Program-made: the position numbers and the translations under genes
Shown: piece after piece, positions 1 to 6,065 of the stretch
Position numbering within the stretch: position 1 is the stretch's first letter
How the letters are laid out: every line of letters starts with the position of its first letter
Assembly: GCA_023437485.1 (NCBI GenBank)
Contig: JAEZGB010000137.1
Span: 1-10,999, forward strand
Length of the DNA stretch: 10,999 bases
Reading direction: 5' to 3'
From: Bacteroidota bacterium
Lineage (GTDB): Bacteria > Bacteroidota > Bacteroidia > Flavobacteriales > Flavobacteriaceae
Notes under the pieces: model-generated
Told to the model about the DNA's origin: nothing
Databases searched by the model: none
Seen by the model: the letters and a program-made list of their open reading frames with translations, nothing else

Positions 1-77
1 AGTTGTCAGTCATCAGTAGTCAGTCGTCACCCGACATTTGACATTTGACATTTGACATTCGACATTCGTCAGTGCCA
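1..77. repeat. degenerate 7-bp tandem repeat array A
   Basis: From base 1 the sequence divides without slippage into eleven consecutive 7-mers: AGTTGTC, AGTCATC, AGTAGTC, AGTCGTC, ACCCGAC, ATTTGAC three times, ATTCGAC, ATTCGTC, AGTGCCA. Most units start with A and end in GAC or NTC. The array starts at the window edge, so it may be longer. It lies about 33 bp ahead of the -7 box of tal. The 7-bp period is seen directly; any function is unknown. Confidence 0.8.
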
Positions 78-110
78 CTAGCCACCAATCCCCCACAACC
101 ATTATTTCAC

Positions 111-118
111 TATCTTCG
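111..118 (+). promoter_or_regulatory. -7 promoter element of tal
   Basis: TATCTTCG matches the Bacteroidota -7 consensus TAnnTTTG at all fixed positions but one. It sits 19 nt before the tal ATG at 138, the same geometry as the other promoters in this window. No clear TTG -33 element is visible upstream. The leader would be only about 10-15 nt. Confidence 0.55.
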
Positions 119-137
119 CGGCGCAAAACTTATTCTT

Positions 138-794
138 ATGAAATTCTTTATCGACACAGCCAATCTCACCGAAATCAAAGCAGCCCAGGCCCTGGGCGTT
201 CTTGACGGGGTGACCACCAATCCTTCGCTAATGGCCAAAGAAGGCATCACCGGGAAGAACAACATTCTTAAACACTACGTCGATATCTGCAATATTGTGG
301 AGGGCGATGTAAGTGCCGAGGTAAATGACACTGACCTTGACGGGATGATCCGCGAAGGCGAGGAGCTTGCTGACCTCCATCCGCAAATCGTGGTAAAACT
401 GCCCATGACCCGTGAGGGCGTGATGGCTGCCAAATACTTTACTGATAAGGAAATCCGCACAAACGTAACGCTGGTCTTCTCGGCCGGGCAGGCGCTTTTG
501 GCCGCAAAGGCCGGAGCAACATATGTCTCGCCATTCATCGGCAGGCTTGACGATGTTTCAACCGACGGGCTGAACCTGATCCAGGAAATTCGGGAGATTT
601 ATGACAATTACGGTTTTGAGACGCAAATCCTGGCGGCATCGGTGCGCCATACCATGCACATCGTGAATTGCGCCAAGATTGGTGCCGATGTCATGACAGG
701 ACCGCTGTCGGCCATTCTGGGATTGCTAAAACACCCGCTTACCGATTTAGGACTGGCTCAGTTCCTGGCTGATTTTAAAAAGGGAAATGAATAA
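138..794 (+). CDS. tal: small-type transaldolase (TalC/MipB/FSA family)
   Basis: Cytosolic enzyme of the non-oxidative pentose phosphate pathway that moves a dihydroxyacetone unit from sedoheptulose 7-phosphate to glyceraldehyde 3-phosphate. The start is ATG 138 (218 residues). A longer in-frame reading from 45 runs through the repeat array and the promoter, and the conserved family N-terminus MKFFIDTANL begins at 138. Visible are the substrate-binding TTNPSL (26-31), the Schiff-base lysine K87 in VVKLPM, and NVTLVFS (109-115). Fructose-6-phosphate aldolase of E. coli has Gln in its AQV motif and Tyr in its AVY motif; here the matching residues appear to be Glu61 (SAEV) and Phe114, as in true transaldolases. 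I therefore infer transaldolase rather than aldolase activity. The gene is monocistronic between its promoter and the terminator at 800-822. Confidence 0.93.
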   Translation: MKFFIDTANLTEIKAAQALGVLDGVTTNPSLMAKEGITGKNNILKHYVDICNIVEGDVSAEVNDTDLDGMIREGEELADLHPQIVVKLPMTREGVMAAKYFTDKEIRTNVTLVFSAGQALLAAKAGATYVSPFIGRLDDVSTDGLNLIQEIREIYDNYGFETQILAASVRHTMHIVNCAKIGADVMTGPLSAILGLLKHPLTDLGLAQFLADFKKGNE

Positions 795-799
795 AAAAC

Positions 800-822
800 A
801 AAGCGGGTCCGGCCGCTTTTTT
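800..822. terminator. bidirectional hairpin terminator between tal and the convergent lipoprotein gene
   Basis: AAAGCGG (800-806) pairs with CCGCTTT (813-819) around the loop GTCCGG. A T-run follows on the + strand (817-822) and an A-run lies on the other side (793-798), giving a T-run on the - strand. It can end both tal and the gene coming from the right, whose stop codon (821-823) lies at the edge of the hairpin. Confidence 0.8.
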
Positions 823-2230
823 ATTTCAGATTCGCGTCAAAACCAATATCGAAAAGGTTTGTAAAGGCATTTTTAATTCTTCCGCGTTCATCAAGGACAA
901 TGGTGCGGTGGATTTTGGTAATCGCCCACTTTAGCCTCGCGTCTTCAAAATCCTTGCACCGCAACTGCGCGATTCCGCCAAAATTGTACTTATCAAGCAT
1001 CTCGGTCCATTGGTCATGGTTGGGGTCAACATTGACGGCAATGAATTTATATTGCGGAAAACGCTTCTTTAAGGCGATTGCCTTTTTGTGCGCCTCGACC
1101 AGGTGCGCCGCAGCATTTTCGGTCCAAAAGAATATCACGCATGGCCCTTTGGCGACAACACTTGAGGGAACTTCGCGCCCATCGGCATCTACCAGCGCCA
1201 CCTGCGGGAGGATATTGCCCGTGGCAAGCCTGTTAATCGCCTTGCCGATTTCCATGATCTCGCGCTTTTGGTCCACATCGGTTGAGAGCCGATTATAGGT
1301 TTCCAAAAATTTCTGGTTATTGCCCGCGTTTTGGTCTTCCAGCAAATAATTGAATGCAATGTTGTTGAGCATCGCATTGCGGATCTCGGGGTTGCGGATG
1401 AGCGTATCGGCAATGACCAGCTTGTTGGTATTGGTCTTGAGCGCCAGGTCCTGCTGCGTAAAGTGGTTGTGGTAATTAATCGACGCCATGTTGTTGAGCA
1501 TGAACGACAGATAACGCACAAATGGCGAGAAACCTGAAAGCGCCGAATTATTAAAGTCGATCTTTTTGCGATATGCGTAATAATCAGGGGGAATGCGTTC
1601 CACAACATCGCGGCCGGTGCGCATCTGATGGATCAGCGGGTAAAGTTCTTTCCTTGAAAAATGCGGAAATTCGAGTAGGGCACGGGCATACTGGTCAAAA
1701 TCATCGTGCCATTTGTATTCCTGCTTGTTTTGGATATAAAATTTGGAATTCCGCCTGTAGATGGAATCAATTGCCGAGTTGAAATCAGGGAGGTCGCGTT
1801 CGTAAACCTGGAACATATTATCGCGGTCCTTTTCATTGCGCAGCCAGAACTCCATCAAAAAATTGTTCTTTTGGTCGCCACGTCCGCTAAAAACAATCGA
1901 CTCGTCAAAATCCCGGCTGTTGATGCTCACCATCAGGCTGTCGTTCTTGTCGAAATAAACGTATTGGAATTCAGGGTCGTGCTTAAAGGTGTACATCCCG
2001 GGGGCAAGAGAATCAAACTTCTTGAAAAACCGGTTGTCGCGCCCTATCTCAATACTGTCTATAAATTGCTCGCCTTTGTAAATCACCACGAAATCGCCGG
2101 TGCGGTTGGTAACCTCGCCCCCAAAGTAAGCCGTAAAGTCACTTGAATCAAATTCTTTGGAGCAACCGCCCATCGTCAGCGCAAAAATGGCAGCAAGAAA
2201 AGTCGCGATATTGGATTTCAGGCTTTTCAT
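821..2230 (-). CDS. lipoprotein with degenerate thioredoxin-like (TlpA-type) C-terminal domain
   Basis: 469 residues, probably an envelope lipoprotein. ATG 2230 is chosen because the longer reading from 2263 spans an exact TACATTTG promoter box (2248-2255), and because MKSLKSNIAT starts a standard lipoprotein signal: hydrophobic stretch at about 8-20, then MGGC with the lipidated Cys at 23. Residues of about 30-110 look beta-rich, like the DUF4369-type region of Bacteroidota TlpA-like proteins (inference). The middle, about 110-335, is mixed and helical. From about residue 341 the pattern PQVALVDADGREV...VIFFW...FIAVNVD...TIVLDERG follows the thioredoxin/TlpA fold. However, the position of WCxxC reads WTENAAAH (369-376), and the usual cis-Pro position before TIVLD is His-Arg. 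Disulfide chemistry is therefore unlikely, and a binding or structural role is more plausible. The gene has its own promoter and shares a terminator with tal. Confidence 0.8.
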   Translation of the reverse strand: MKSLKSNIATFLAAIFALTMGGCSKEFDSSDFTAYFGGEVTNRTGDFVVIYKGEQFIDSIEIGRDNRFFKKFDSLAPGMYTFKHDPEFQYVYFDKNDSLMVSINSRDFDESIVFSGRGDQKNNFLMEFWLRNEKDRDNMFQVYERDLPDFNSAIDSIYRRNSKFYIQNKQEYKWHDDFDQYARALLEFPHFSRKELYPLIHQMRTGRDVVERIPPDYYAYRKKIDFNNSALSGFSPFVRYLSFMLNNMASINYHNHFTQQDLALKTNTNKLVIADTLIRNPEIRNAMLNNIAFNYLLEDQNAGNNQKFLETYNRLSTDVDQKREIMEIGKAINRLATGNILPQVALVDADGREVPSSVVAKGPCVIFFWTENAAAHLVEAHKKAIALKKRFPQYKFIAVNVDPNHDQWTEMLDKYNFGGIAQLRCKDFEDARLKWAITKIHRTIVLDERGRIKNAFTNLFDIGFDANLK

Positions 2231-2247
2231 TGTAGGGAATTGTGTTA

Positions 2248-2255
2248 CAAATGTA
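2248..2255 (-). promoter_or_regulatory. -7 promoter element of the thioredoxin-like lipoprotein gene
   Basis: On the - strand the sequence reads TACATTTG, a perfect TAnnTTTG Bacteroidota -7 box, 17 nt before ATG 2230. It lies downstream of the alternative start at 2263 and so rules that start out if the promoter is used. No TTG -33 element is evident. Confidence 0.65.
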
Positions 2256-2295
2256 TTCCGCATGGGAGAAGTTTGCTGTTAAGGGGGCGTTAAAT

Positions 2296-2323
2296 AGCTA
2301 TCAGCAGTCAGCTATCAGTTTTG
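2296..2323. repeat. degenerate 7-bp tandem repeat array B
   Basis: Four consecutive 7-mers: AGCTATC, AGCAGTC, AGCTATC, AGTTTTG. The first three share AGCNNTC and resemble the AGTNNTC units of array A. The array lies about 40 bp upstream, in the - strand sense, of the promoter box at 2248-2255. Confidence 0.6.
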
Positions 2324-2460
2324 ATTTCGGTATGCCCGGGTGGATTTTCGACTTTTACTAAACTCACTGCGGCTAAAGCCTCCGTACCTGACAGCCACCG
2401 GCTATCCTCCTTTTAATTTCAAATGCTATCGCTCCGTACAGTTCGGCTTCGCCTCGGGTC

Positions 2461-2516
2461 GACCTTCGACATTGGACGTTTGACATTCGTCATTCATCAT
2501 TCGTCACTTTTCACTA
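2461..2516. repeat. degenerate 7-bp tandem repeat array C
   Basis: Consecutive 7-mers in one phase: GACCTTC, GACATTG, GACGTTT, GACATTC, GTCATTC, ATCATTC, GTCACTT, TTCACTA. They are close relatives of the GACATTT/GACATTC units of array A. The last unit runs into the -7 promoter box at 2515-2522, so the array fills the place where a -33 element would lie. Confidence 0.75.
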
Positions 2517-2522
2517 CTTTTG
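2515..2522 (+). promoter_or_regulatory. -7 promoter element of the ABC-F gene
   Basis: TACTTTTG is an exact TAnnTTTG Bacteroidota -7 box, 17 nt before the ATG at 2540. It is joined directly to repeat array C. Confidence 0.7.
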
Positions 2523-2539
2523 CACCTCAAATTCCAACA

Positions 2540-4156
2540 ATGCTTACAGTTAACAATCTATCGGTCCAGTTTGGGAAAAGGATCCTCTTTGACGAGGTGA
2601 ACACCACATTCGGGCAAGGCAATATTTACGGGGTGATCGGGGCTAACGGTGCCGGCAAGTCCACATTTTTGAAAATTCTTTCGGGGCAGATGGACCCTAC
2701 GTCGGGACACGTACAGCTGGAGCCGGGCAAACGCATGTCAGTGCTCAACCAGAACCACAATATGTTTGACGAACATACTGTACTGGAAACAGTGATGATG
2801 GGCAACAAGGTTCTGTATGCCGTAAAAAAGGAGATGGATGAACTGTATCTGGATTACAACGACAAGAACGCCGACCGCATCGGGGAACTTCAGGTGCAAT
2901 TCGAGGAAATGAATGGTTGGAACGCCGATTCGGATGCCGCGGCACTGCTTTCAAACCTGGGGATCGGCGAAGACCTTCATTATACGCAAATGGCCGATCT
3001 GGATGCCAAGCTCAAGGTCCGCGTGCTTTTGGCCCAAGCCCTTTTTGGCAACCCGGACGTGCTGATCATGGACGAACCTACCAATGACCTGGACTTTGAA
3101 ACCATTTCATGGCTTGAGAATTTCCTGGCCGATTATGAAAATACGGTTATCGTCGTTTCGCATGACCGCCACTTTCTGGACGCGGTCTGCACGCATATCT
3201 CGGATATCGATTTTGGCAAGATCAACCACTACTCAGGAAATTATACCTTTTGGTATGAATCCAGCCAGCTGGCGGCCAAACAGCGCGCCCAGCAAAATCG
3301 GAAGGCCGAAGAGAAAAAGGCCGAACTTGAGGAATTCATCCGCCGCTTTAGCGCCAATGTCGCCAAATCCAAGCAGGCCACCTCAAGAAAAAAGATGATT
3401 TCCAAACTCAACATCGCCGAAATCAAGCCCTCCAGCCGGCGTTATCCCGCCATTATTTTTGATCAGGAGCGCGAGGCCGGTGACCAGATCCTGAACATCA
3501 AGGATTTGAGCGCCTCAATTGAGGGCGAAACATTGTTCAAAGGCGTTGACCTGAACATGGCAAAAGGCGACAAGATTGTCATTTTTTCAAAGGATTCGCG
3601 CGCCACGACCGCATTTTACGAAATCCTGAACGGCAATCAAAAGCCTGATTCCGGGACCTTTGACTGGGGAATCACCACCACACAGGCCTATTTGCCTGCT
3701 GATAACCACGAATATTTTGAGAATGACCTGACTCTTGTTGACTGGCTCAGGCAATGGGCCAAGACAGAGGAGGAACGCGATGAGGTTTACATCCGCGGAT
3801 TCCTCGGGAAGATGATTTTCTCGGGCGAGGAAGCCCTTAAGACAGCCCGGGTGCTGTCAGGCGGTGAAAAGGTACGTTGCATGCTTTCCAGGATGATGAT
3901 GCAGCGCGCCAATGTACTGATGCTTGACGAACCCACCAACCACCTTGACCTGGAATCAATTACGGCGTTCAACAATTCGCTCAAGAATTTCAAGGGATCG
4001 GTGCTATTTACCACTCATGACCACGAGTTTGCGCAGACCGTCGGGAACCGAATTGTCGAACTCACGCCGCAGGGCGCCATCGATCGTTACATGACCTTTG
4101 ATGATTATCTGGATGATCCAAAAATTCAGGAACTTCGCAAAAAGATGTATACATAA
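2540..4156 (+). CDS. ABC-F family ATPase (ribosome-associated type, YbiT-like)
   Basis: Soluble protein of 538 residues with two ABC ATPase domains and no membrane segment. ABC-F proteins bind the ribosomal E site and act in translation or antibiotic protection. ATG 2540 is chosen because the longer reading from 2423 crosses the promoter and repeats, and family members start MLTVNNLSV. Domain 1: Walker A GANGAGKST (34-42), Walker B/catalytic LIMDEP (175-180), switch His208 in SHDRHF. In place of LSGG before KVRVLLAQAL it has LDAKL (154-158). The charged linker at about 240-300 fits the P-site tRNA interaction motif. Domain 2: the Walker A position reads SKDSRATT (350-357), without GxGK, but LSGGE (439-443), LMLDEP (460-465) and HDHEF (493-497) are intact. 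YbiT also has a changed signature in domain 1. Substrate and antibiotic specificity cannot be told from the sequence. The gene stands alone, with its own promoter and terminator. Confidence 0.93.
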   Translation: MLTVNNLSVQFGKRILFDEVNTTFGQGNIYGVIGANGAGKSTFLKILSGQMDPTSGHVQLEPGKRMSVLNQNHNMFDEHTVLETVMMGNKVLYAVKKEMDELYLDYNDKNADRIGELQVQFEEMNGWNADSDAAALLSNLGIGEDLHYTQMADLDAKLKVRVLLAQALFGNPDVLIMDEPTNDLDFETISWLENFLADYENTVIVVSHDRHFLDAVCTHISDIDFGKINHYSGNYTFWYESSQLAAKQRAQQNRKAEEKKAELEEFIRRFSANVAKSKQATSRKKMISKLNIAEIKPSSRRYPAIIFDQEREAGDQILNIKDLSASIEGETLFKGVDLNMAKGDKIVIFSKDSRATTAFYEILNGNQKPDSGTFDWGITTTQAYLPADNHEYFENDLTLVDWLRQWAKTEEERDEVYIRGFLGKMIFSGEEALKTARVLSGGEKVRCMLSRMMMQRANVLMLDEPTNHLDLESITAFNNSLKNFKGSVLFTTHDHEFAQTVGNRIVELTPQGAIDRYMTFDDYLDDPKIQELRKKMYT

Positions 4157-4184
4157 AAAAATCCCGGTTGAAGCCGGGATTTTT
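4157..4184. terminator. strong bidirectional hairpin terminator after the ABC-F gene
   Basis: AAAAATCCCGG (4157-4167) pairs perfectly over 11 bp with CCGGGATTTTT (4174-4184), with loop TTGAAG. It begins right after the ABC-F stop codon and also lies downstream of the convergent small gene ending at 4217, so it can serve both strands. Confidence 0.88.
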
Positions 4185-4216
4185 CGTCTTGGGTTATAGG
4201 GTTTTGTTTTGGTGGT

Positions 4217-4384
4217 TTATTTTCTAAAACGGCTGATAATCCATACAACAACTGCAATTACAAGGATGACCAGGAAAATTCCGACGCCCATCCCGACCTG
4301 GAAAATATCACCTACCAGTTCGCAACTGGTTGCCGTGAATAAAATGGCTAACATCAAGACGATTTTGGGCAGATGGTTTTTCAT
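4217..4384 (-). CDS. 55-residue lipoprotein/membrane peptide
   Basis: The - strand reading from ATG 4384 to TAA 4217-4219 gives 55 residues. It starts MKNHLPKIVLMLAILF and has a lipobox-like ATSC with Cys at position 21. A glycine-containing stretch follows (GDIFQVGMGVG), then a strongly hydrophobic segment at about 36-50 ending in ISRFRK. The reading thus has a lipoprotein-like signal plus one transmembrane helix with a basic end, which is strong support for a real gene despite its size. I recall similar tiny proteins in flavobacteria, sometimes mislabelled as phosphatidate cytidylyltransferase, for which this peptide is far too short; that is memory, not a search. No clear promoter is seen; GAACTTTG (4410-4417, - strand) is a near-match to the -7 box. 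The function is unknown. Confidence 0.72.
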   Translation of the reverse strand: MKNHLPKIVLMLAILFTATSCELVGDIFQVGMGVGIFLVILVIAVVVWIISRFRK

Positions 4385-4523
4385 GACGGATTGCTTATAA
4401 GTTATAATTCAAAGTTCGCCCATTTAACATGAATTGCTTTACACGATTTTTTTGAATTGTTATATAGTTTGCCGATGATTCCTCCAAATTGGCAAAGCGC
4501 TGTTCCTTGCTCTTGACGATTCC

Positions 4524-4555
4524 TTGCTGACAATGCCGCTTTTTCACTATTTTTG
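4524..4555 (+). promoter_or_regulatory. promoter of the pyrR-pyrB-rnz-pdxH operon
   Basis: TATTTTTG (4548-4555) is an exact TAnnTTTG -7 box. A TTG at 4524-4526 lies 21 bp upstream, a plausible -33 element, making this the best-formed promoter in the window. The ATG of pyrR follows 15 nt after the box, so the leader is about 10-15 nt. An in-frame TTG at 4553 lies inside the -7 box and cannot be the start. Confidence 0.72.
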
Positions 4556-4570
4556 CGCAAACCCGCACGT

Positions 4571-5119
4571 ATGGGACAAAAAATTTTGCTTACCGCTAAA
4601 GAAGTCGACATCATCCTAAATCGGCTTGCGTGCCAGCTTATTGAAAAACATCTGGATTTTACGCAGACCGTGCTCATCGGCCTCCAACCGCGCGGAAAGT
4701 TTCTCGCCGACCGGCTAAAATCGCTCCTGCAAGACCGCTACGGAATTGCCGATGTCCCGCTCGGCTACCTTGACATTACCTTTTTTCGGGATGATTTTCG
4801 GCGCGGGGGAAAACCGCTTGAAGCCAGTGAAACCAAATTGGACATTCCCATCGAAGGCAAAAACGTGGTGTTTATTGACGATGTGCTCTACACCGGCCGA
4901 AGCATCCGTGCCGCGCTCACGGCGATCCAGTCCTTTGGAAGACCTGCCAATATTGAACTTTTGGTCCTGATTGACCGCCGGTTCAGCCGCCACCTGCCCA
5001 TCCAGCCTGATTACCGCGGCCGTCAGGTTGACGCCATCGGCGAGGAAAAAGTCCGGGTAAGCTGGGCAGGCGAAGGAAGCCAGGACAGCGTTTTGCTAAT
5101 CAATACCATTCAATCCTGA
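4571..5119 (+). CDS. pyrR: PyrR: pyrimidine operon regulator / uracil phosphoribosyltransferase
   Basis: 182-residue cytosolic protein of the type I phosphoribosyltransferase family. PyrR proteins bind UMP/UTP and, in Firmicutes, a leader RNA to attenuate pyr transcription; many also convert uracil plus PRPP to UMP. Visible are GLQPRGKFLA (37-46), YLDITFFRDD (66-75), the PRPP-binding loop VVFIDDVLYTGRS (99-111) and the PyrR-type region ending DRRFSRHLPIQPDYRG (135-150). The length is the usual one. It is the first gene of a compact operon, and its TGA overlaps the pyrB ATG by one base (TGATG), so translation is probably coupled. No PyrR-binding leader is possible at this promoter because the leader is very short, so regulation here is either enzymatic only or by another mechanism. 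Confidence 0.93.
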   Translation: MGQKILLTAKEVDIILNRLACQLIEKHLDFTQTVLIGLQPRGKFLADRLKSLLQDRYGIADVPLGYLDITFFRDDFRRGGKPLEASETKLDIPIEGKNVVFIDDVLYTGRSIRAALTAIQSFGRPANIELLVLIDRRFSRHLPIQPDYRGRQVDAIGEEKVRVSWAGEGSQDSVLLINTIQS

Positions 5120-6054
5120 TGAGCGAACTTTCAGTAAACCATCTTTTGGGAATCAAATACCTCAACCGCGAGGATATCGAACTCATTTTCTCCACCGCCG
5201 ACCATTTCAAGGAAGTCATCAACAGGCCCATCAAAAAAGTACCATCGTTGCGCGATGTTACCATTGCCAACATATTTTTTGAGAATTCAACCCGCACCAA
5301 ACTTTCCTTTGAACTGGCCCAAAAGCGCCTTTCGGCCGATGTTATCAGCTTTTCCGCCGCGCAGTCATCGGTCAAAAAAGGCGAAACCCTCATCGATACA
5401 GTCAACAATATACTGGCAATGAAAGTGGATATGGTGGTAATGCGGCATGCACATGCCGGAGCCGCCGAATTCCTGTCGCGTCATGTAAAGGCCAGCGTGA
5501 TCAACGCAGGTGACGGCGCGCATGAGCATCCTACCCAGGCACTTCTCGACACCTATTCGATTCGGGAGCGGATGGGCAGTGTAGAAGGAAAAAAGGTGGT
5601 CATTGTGGGCGATATACTGCATTCTCGGGTGGCGCTTTCCAATATTTTTGCCCTCCGGATGCTGGGGGCACAGGTAATGGTTTGCGGACCGTCCAGCCTG
5701 ATGCCAAAACACATCCATTCGCTGGGCGTCCTGGTTGAAACCGATCTAAAAAAGGCACTTGCCTGGTGCGATGTTGCCAACATGCTCAGGATCCAAAATG
5801 AGCGCATGGACATGAGTTATTTTCCGTCAACCCGCGAATATACAAGGCGTTACGGTATAACCATGGAACTGCTCAATTCGCTTGAGCGGGAAATTGTCAT
5901 TATGCATCCAGGCCCCATAAACAGGGGAGTGGAGATCACCTCGGAAGTCGCCGATTCACAACAATCCATCATTCTTGATCAGGTTGAAAACGGCGTGGCG
6001 ATCCGGATGGCGGTTATTTACCTGCTTGCCTCCAAACTGCGTCAGCCTGTATAA
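5119..6054 (+). CDS. pyrB: aspartate carbamoyltransferase catalytic subunit
   Basis: 311 residues, full family length. It catalyses carbamoyl phosphate plus L-aspartate to N-carbamoyl-L-aspartate, the committed step of pyrimidine synthesis. All signature motifs are present: the carbamoyl-phosphate loop STRT (57-60), the mobile SSVKKGE loop (83-89) supplied from the neighbouring subunit in the trimer, HPTQALLD (137-144), GDILHSRVA (164-172), and HPGPINRGVE (263-272). No pyrI regulatory-subunit gene is adjacent, and the sequence resembles the unregulated Bacillus-type enzyme more than the E. coli one (inference). It starts inside the pyrR stop codon. Confidence 0.96.
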   Translation: MSELSVNHLLGIKYLNREDIELIFSTADHFKEVINRPIKKVPSLRDVTIANIFFENSTRTKLSFELAQKRLSADVISFSAAQSSVKKGETLIDTVNNILAMKVDMVVMRHAHAGAAEFLSRHVKASVINAGDGAHEHPTQALLDTYSIRERMGSVEGKKVVIVGDILHSRVALSNIFALRMLGAQVMVCGPSSLMPKHIHSLGVLVETDLKKALAWCDVANMLRIQNERMDMSYFPSTREYTRRYGITMELLNSLEREIVIMHPGPINRGVEITSEVADSQQSIILDQVENGVAIRMAVIYLLASKLRQPV

Positions 6055-6065
6055 AAAACATCATT

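Larger units (their letters stand above)
2231..2539. other. non-coding divergent spacer with promoters and repeats
   Basis: About 310 bp without a credible gene between two divergent start codons. It holds the - strand promoter box (2248-2255), repeat array B (2296-2323), a stretch with small palindromes (GGCTAAAGCC at 2371-2380, GTCGACCTTCGAC at about 2458-2470) and the octamer CTCCGTAC twice (2380-2387 and 2432-2439), then repeat array C and the + strand promoter box (2515-2522). The middle part resembles a fragment of a dispersed intergenic repeat, but only one copy is in view. Confidence 0.6.

Noticed and set aside
1..77. CRISPR array reading of the repeats
   Set aside because: The units are 7 bp, directly tandem and without spacers, and there are no cas genes.
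45..137. N-terminal extension of transaldolase by 31 residues
   Set aside because: It covers the heptamer array and the promoter box; the family start MKFFIDTANL is at 138.
1189..1608. 139-residue - strand reading rich in Arg, Ser and Thr inside the lipoprotein gene
   Set aside because: Its skewed composition is typical of an out-of-frame shadow, and it lies wholly inside the well-supported lipoprotein gene in another frame.
2423..2539. N-terminal extension of the ABC-F protein by 39 residues
   Set aside because: It would translate through repeat array C and the exact -7 box, and it has no resemblance to the family N-terminus.
4209..4400. + strand reading of 63 residues after the ABC-F gene
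   Set aside because: It is low-complexity, rich in Thr and Pro, and is the antisense shadow of the better-supported small lipoprotein gene at 4217-4384 on the - strand.
4468..4496. Inverted repeat TTTGCC...GGCAAA (17 nt between) upstream of the pyrR promoter, as an operator
   Set aside because: The half-sites are only 6 bp, near what chance gives, and the position is about 50 bp or more upstream of the -7 box with no second copy in the window.
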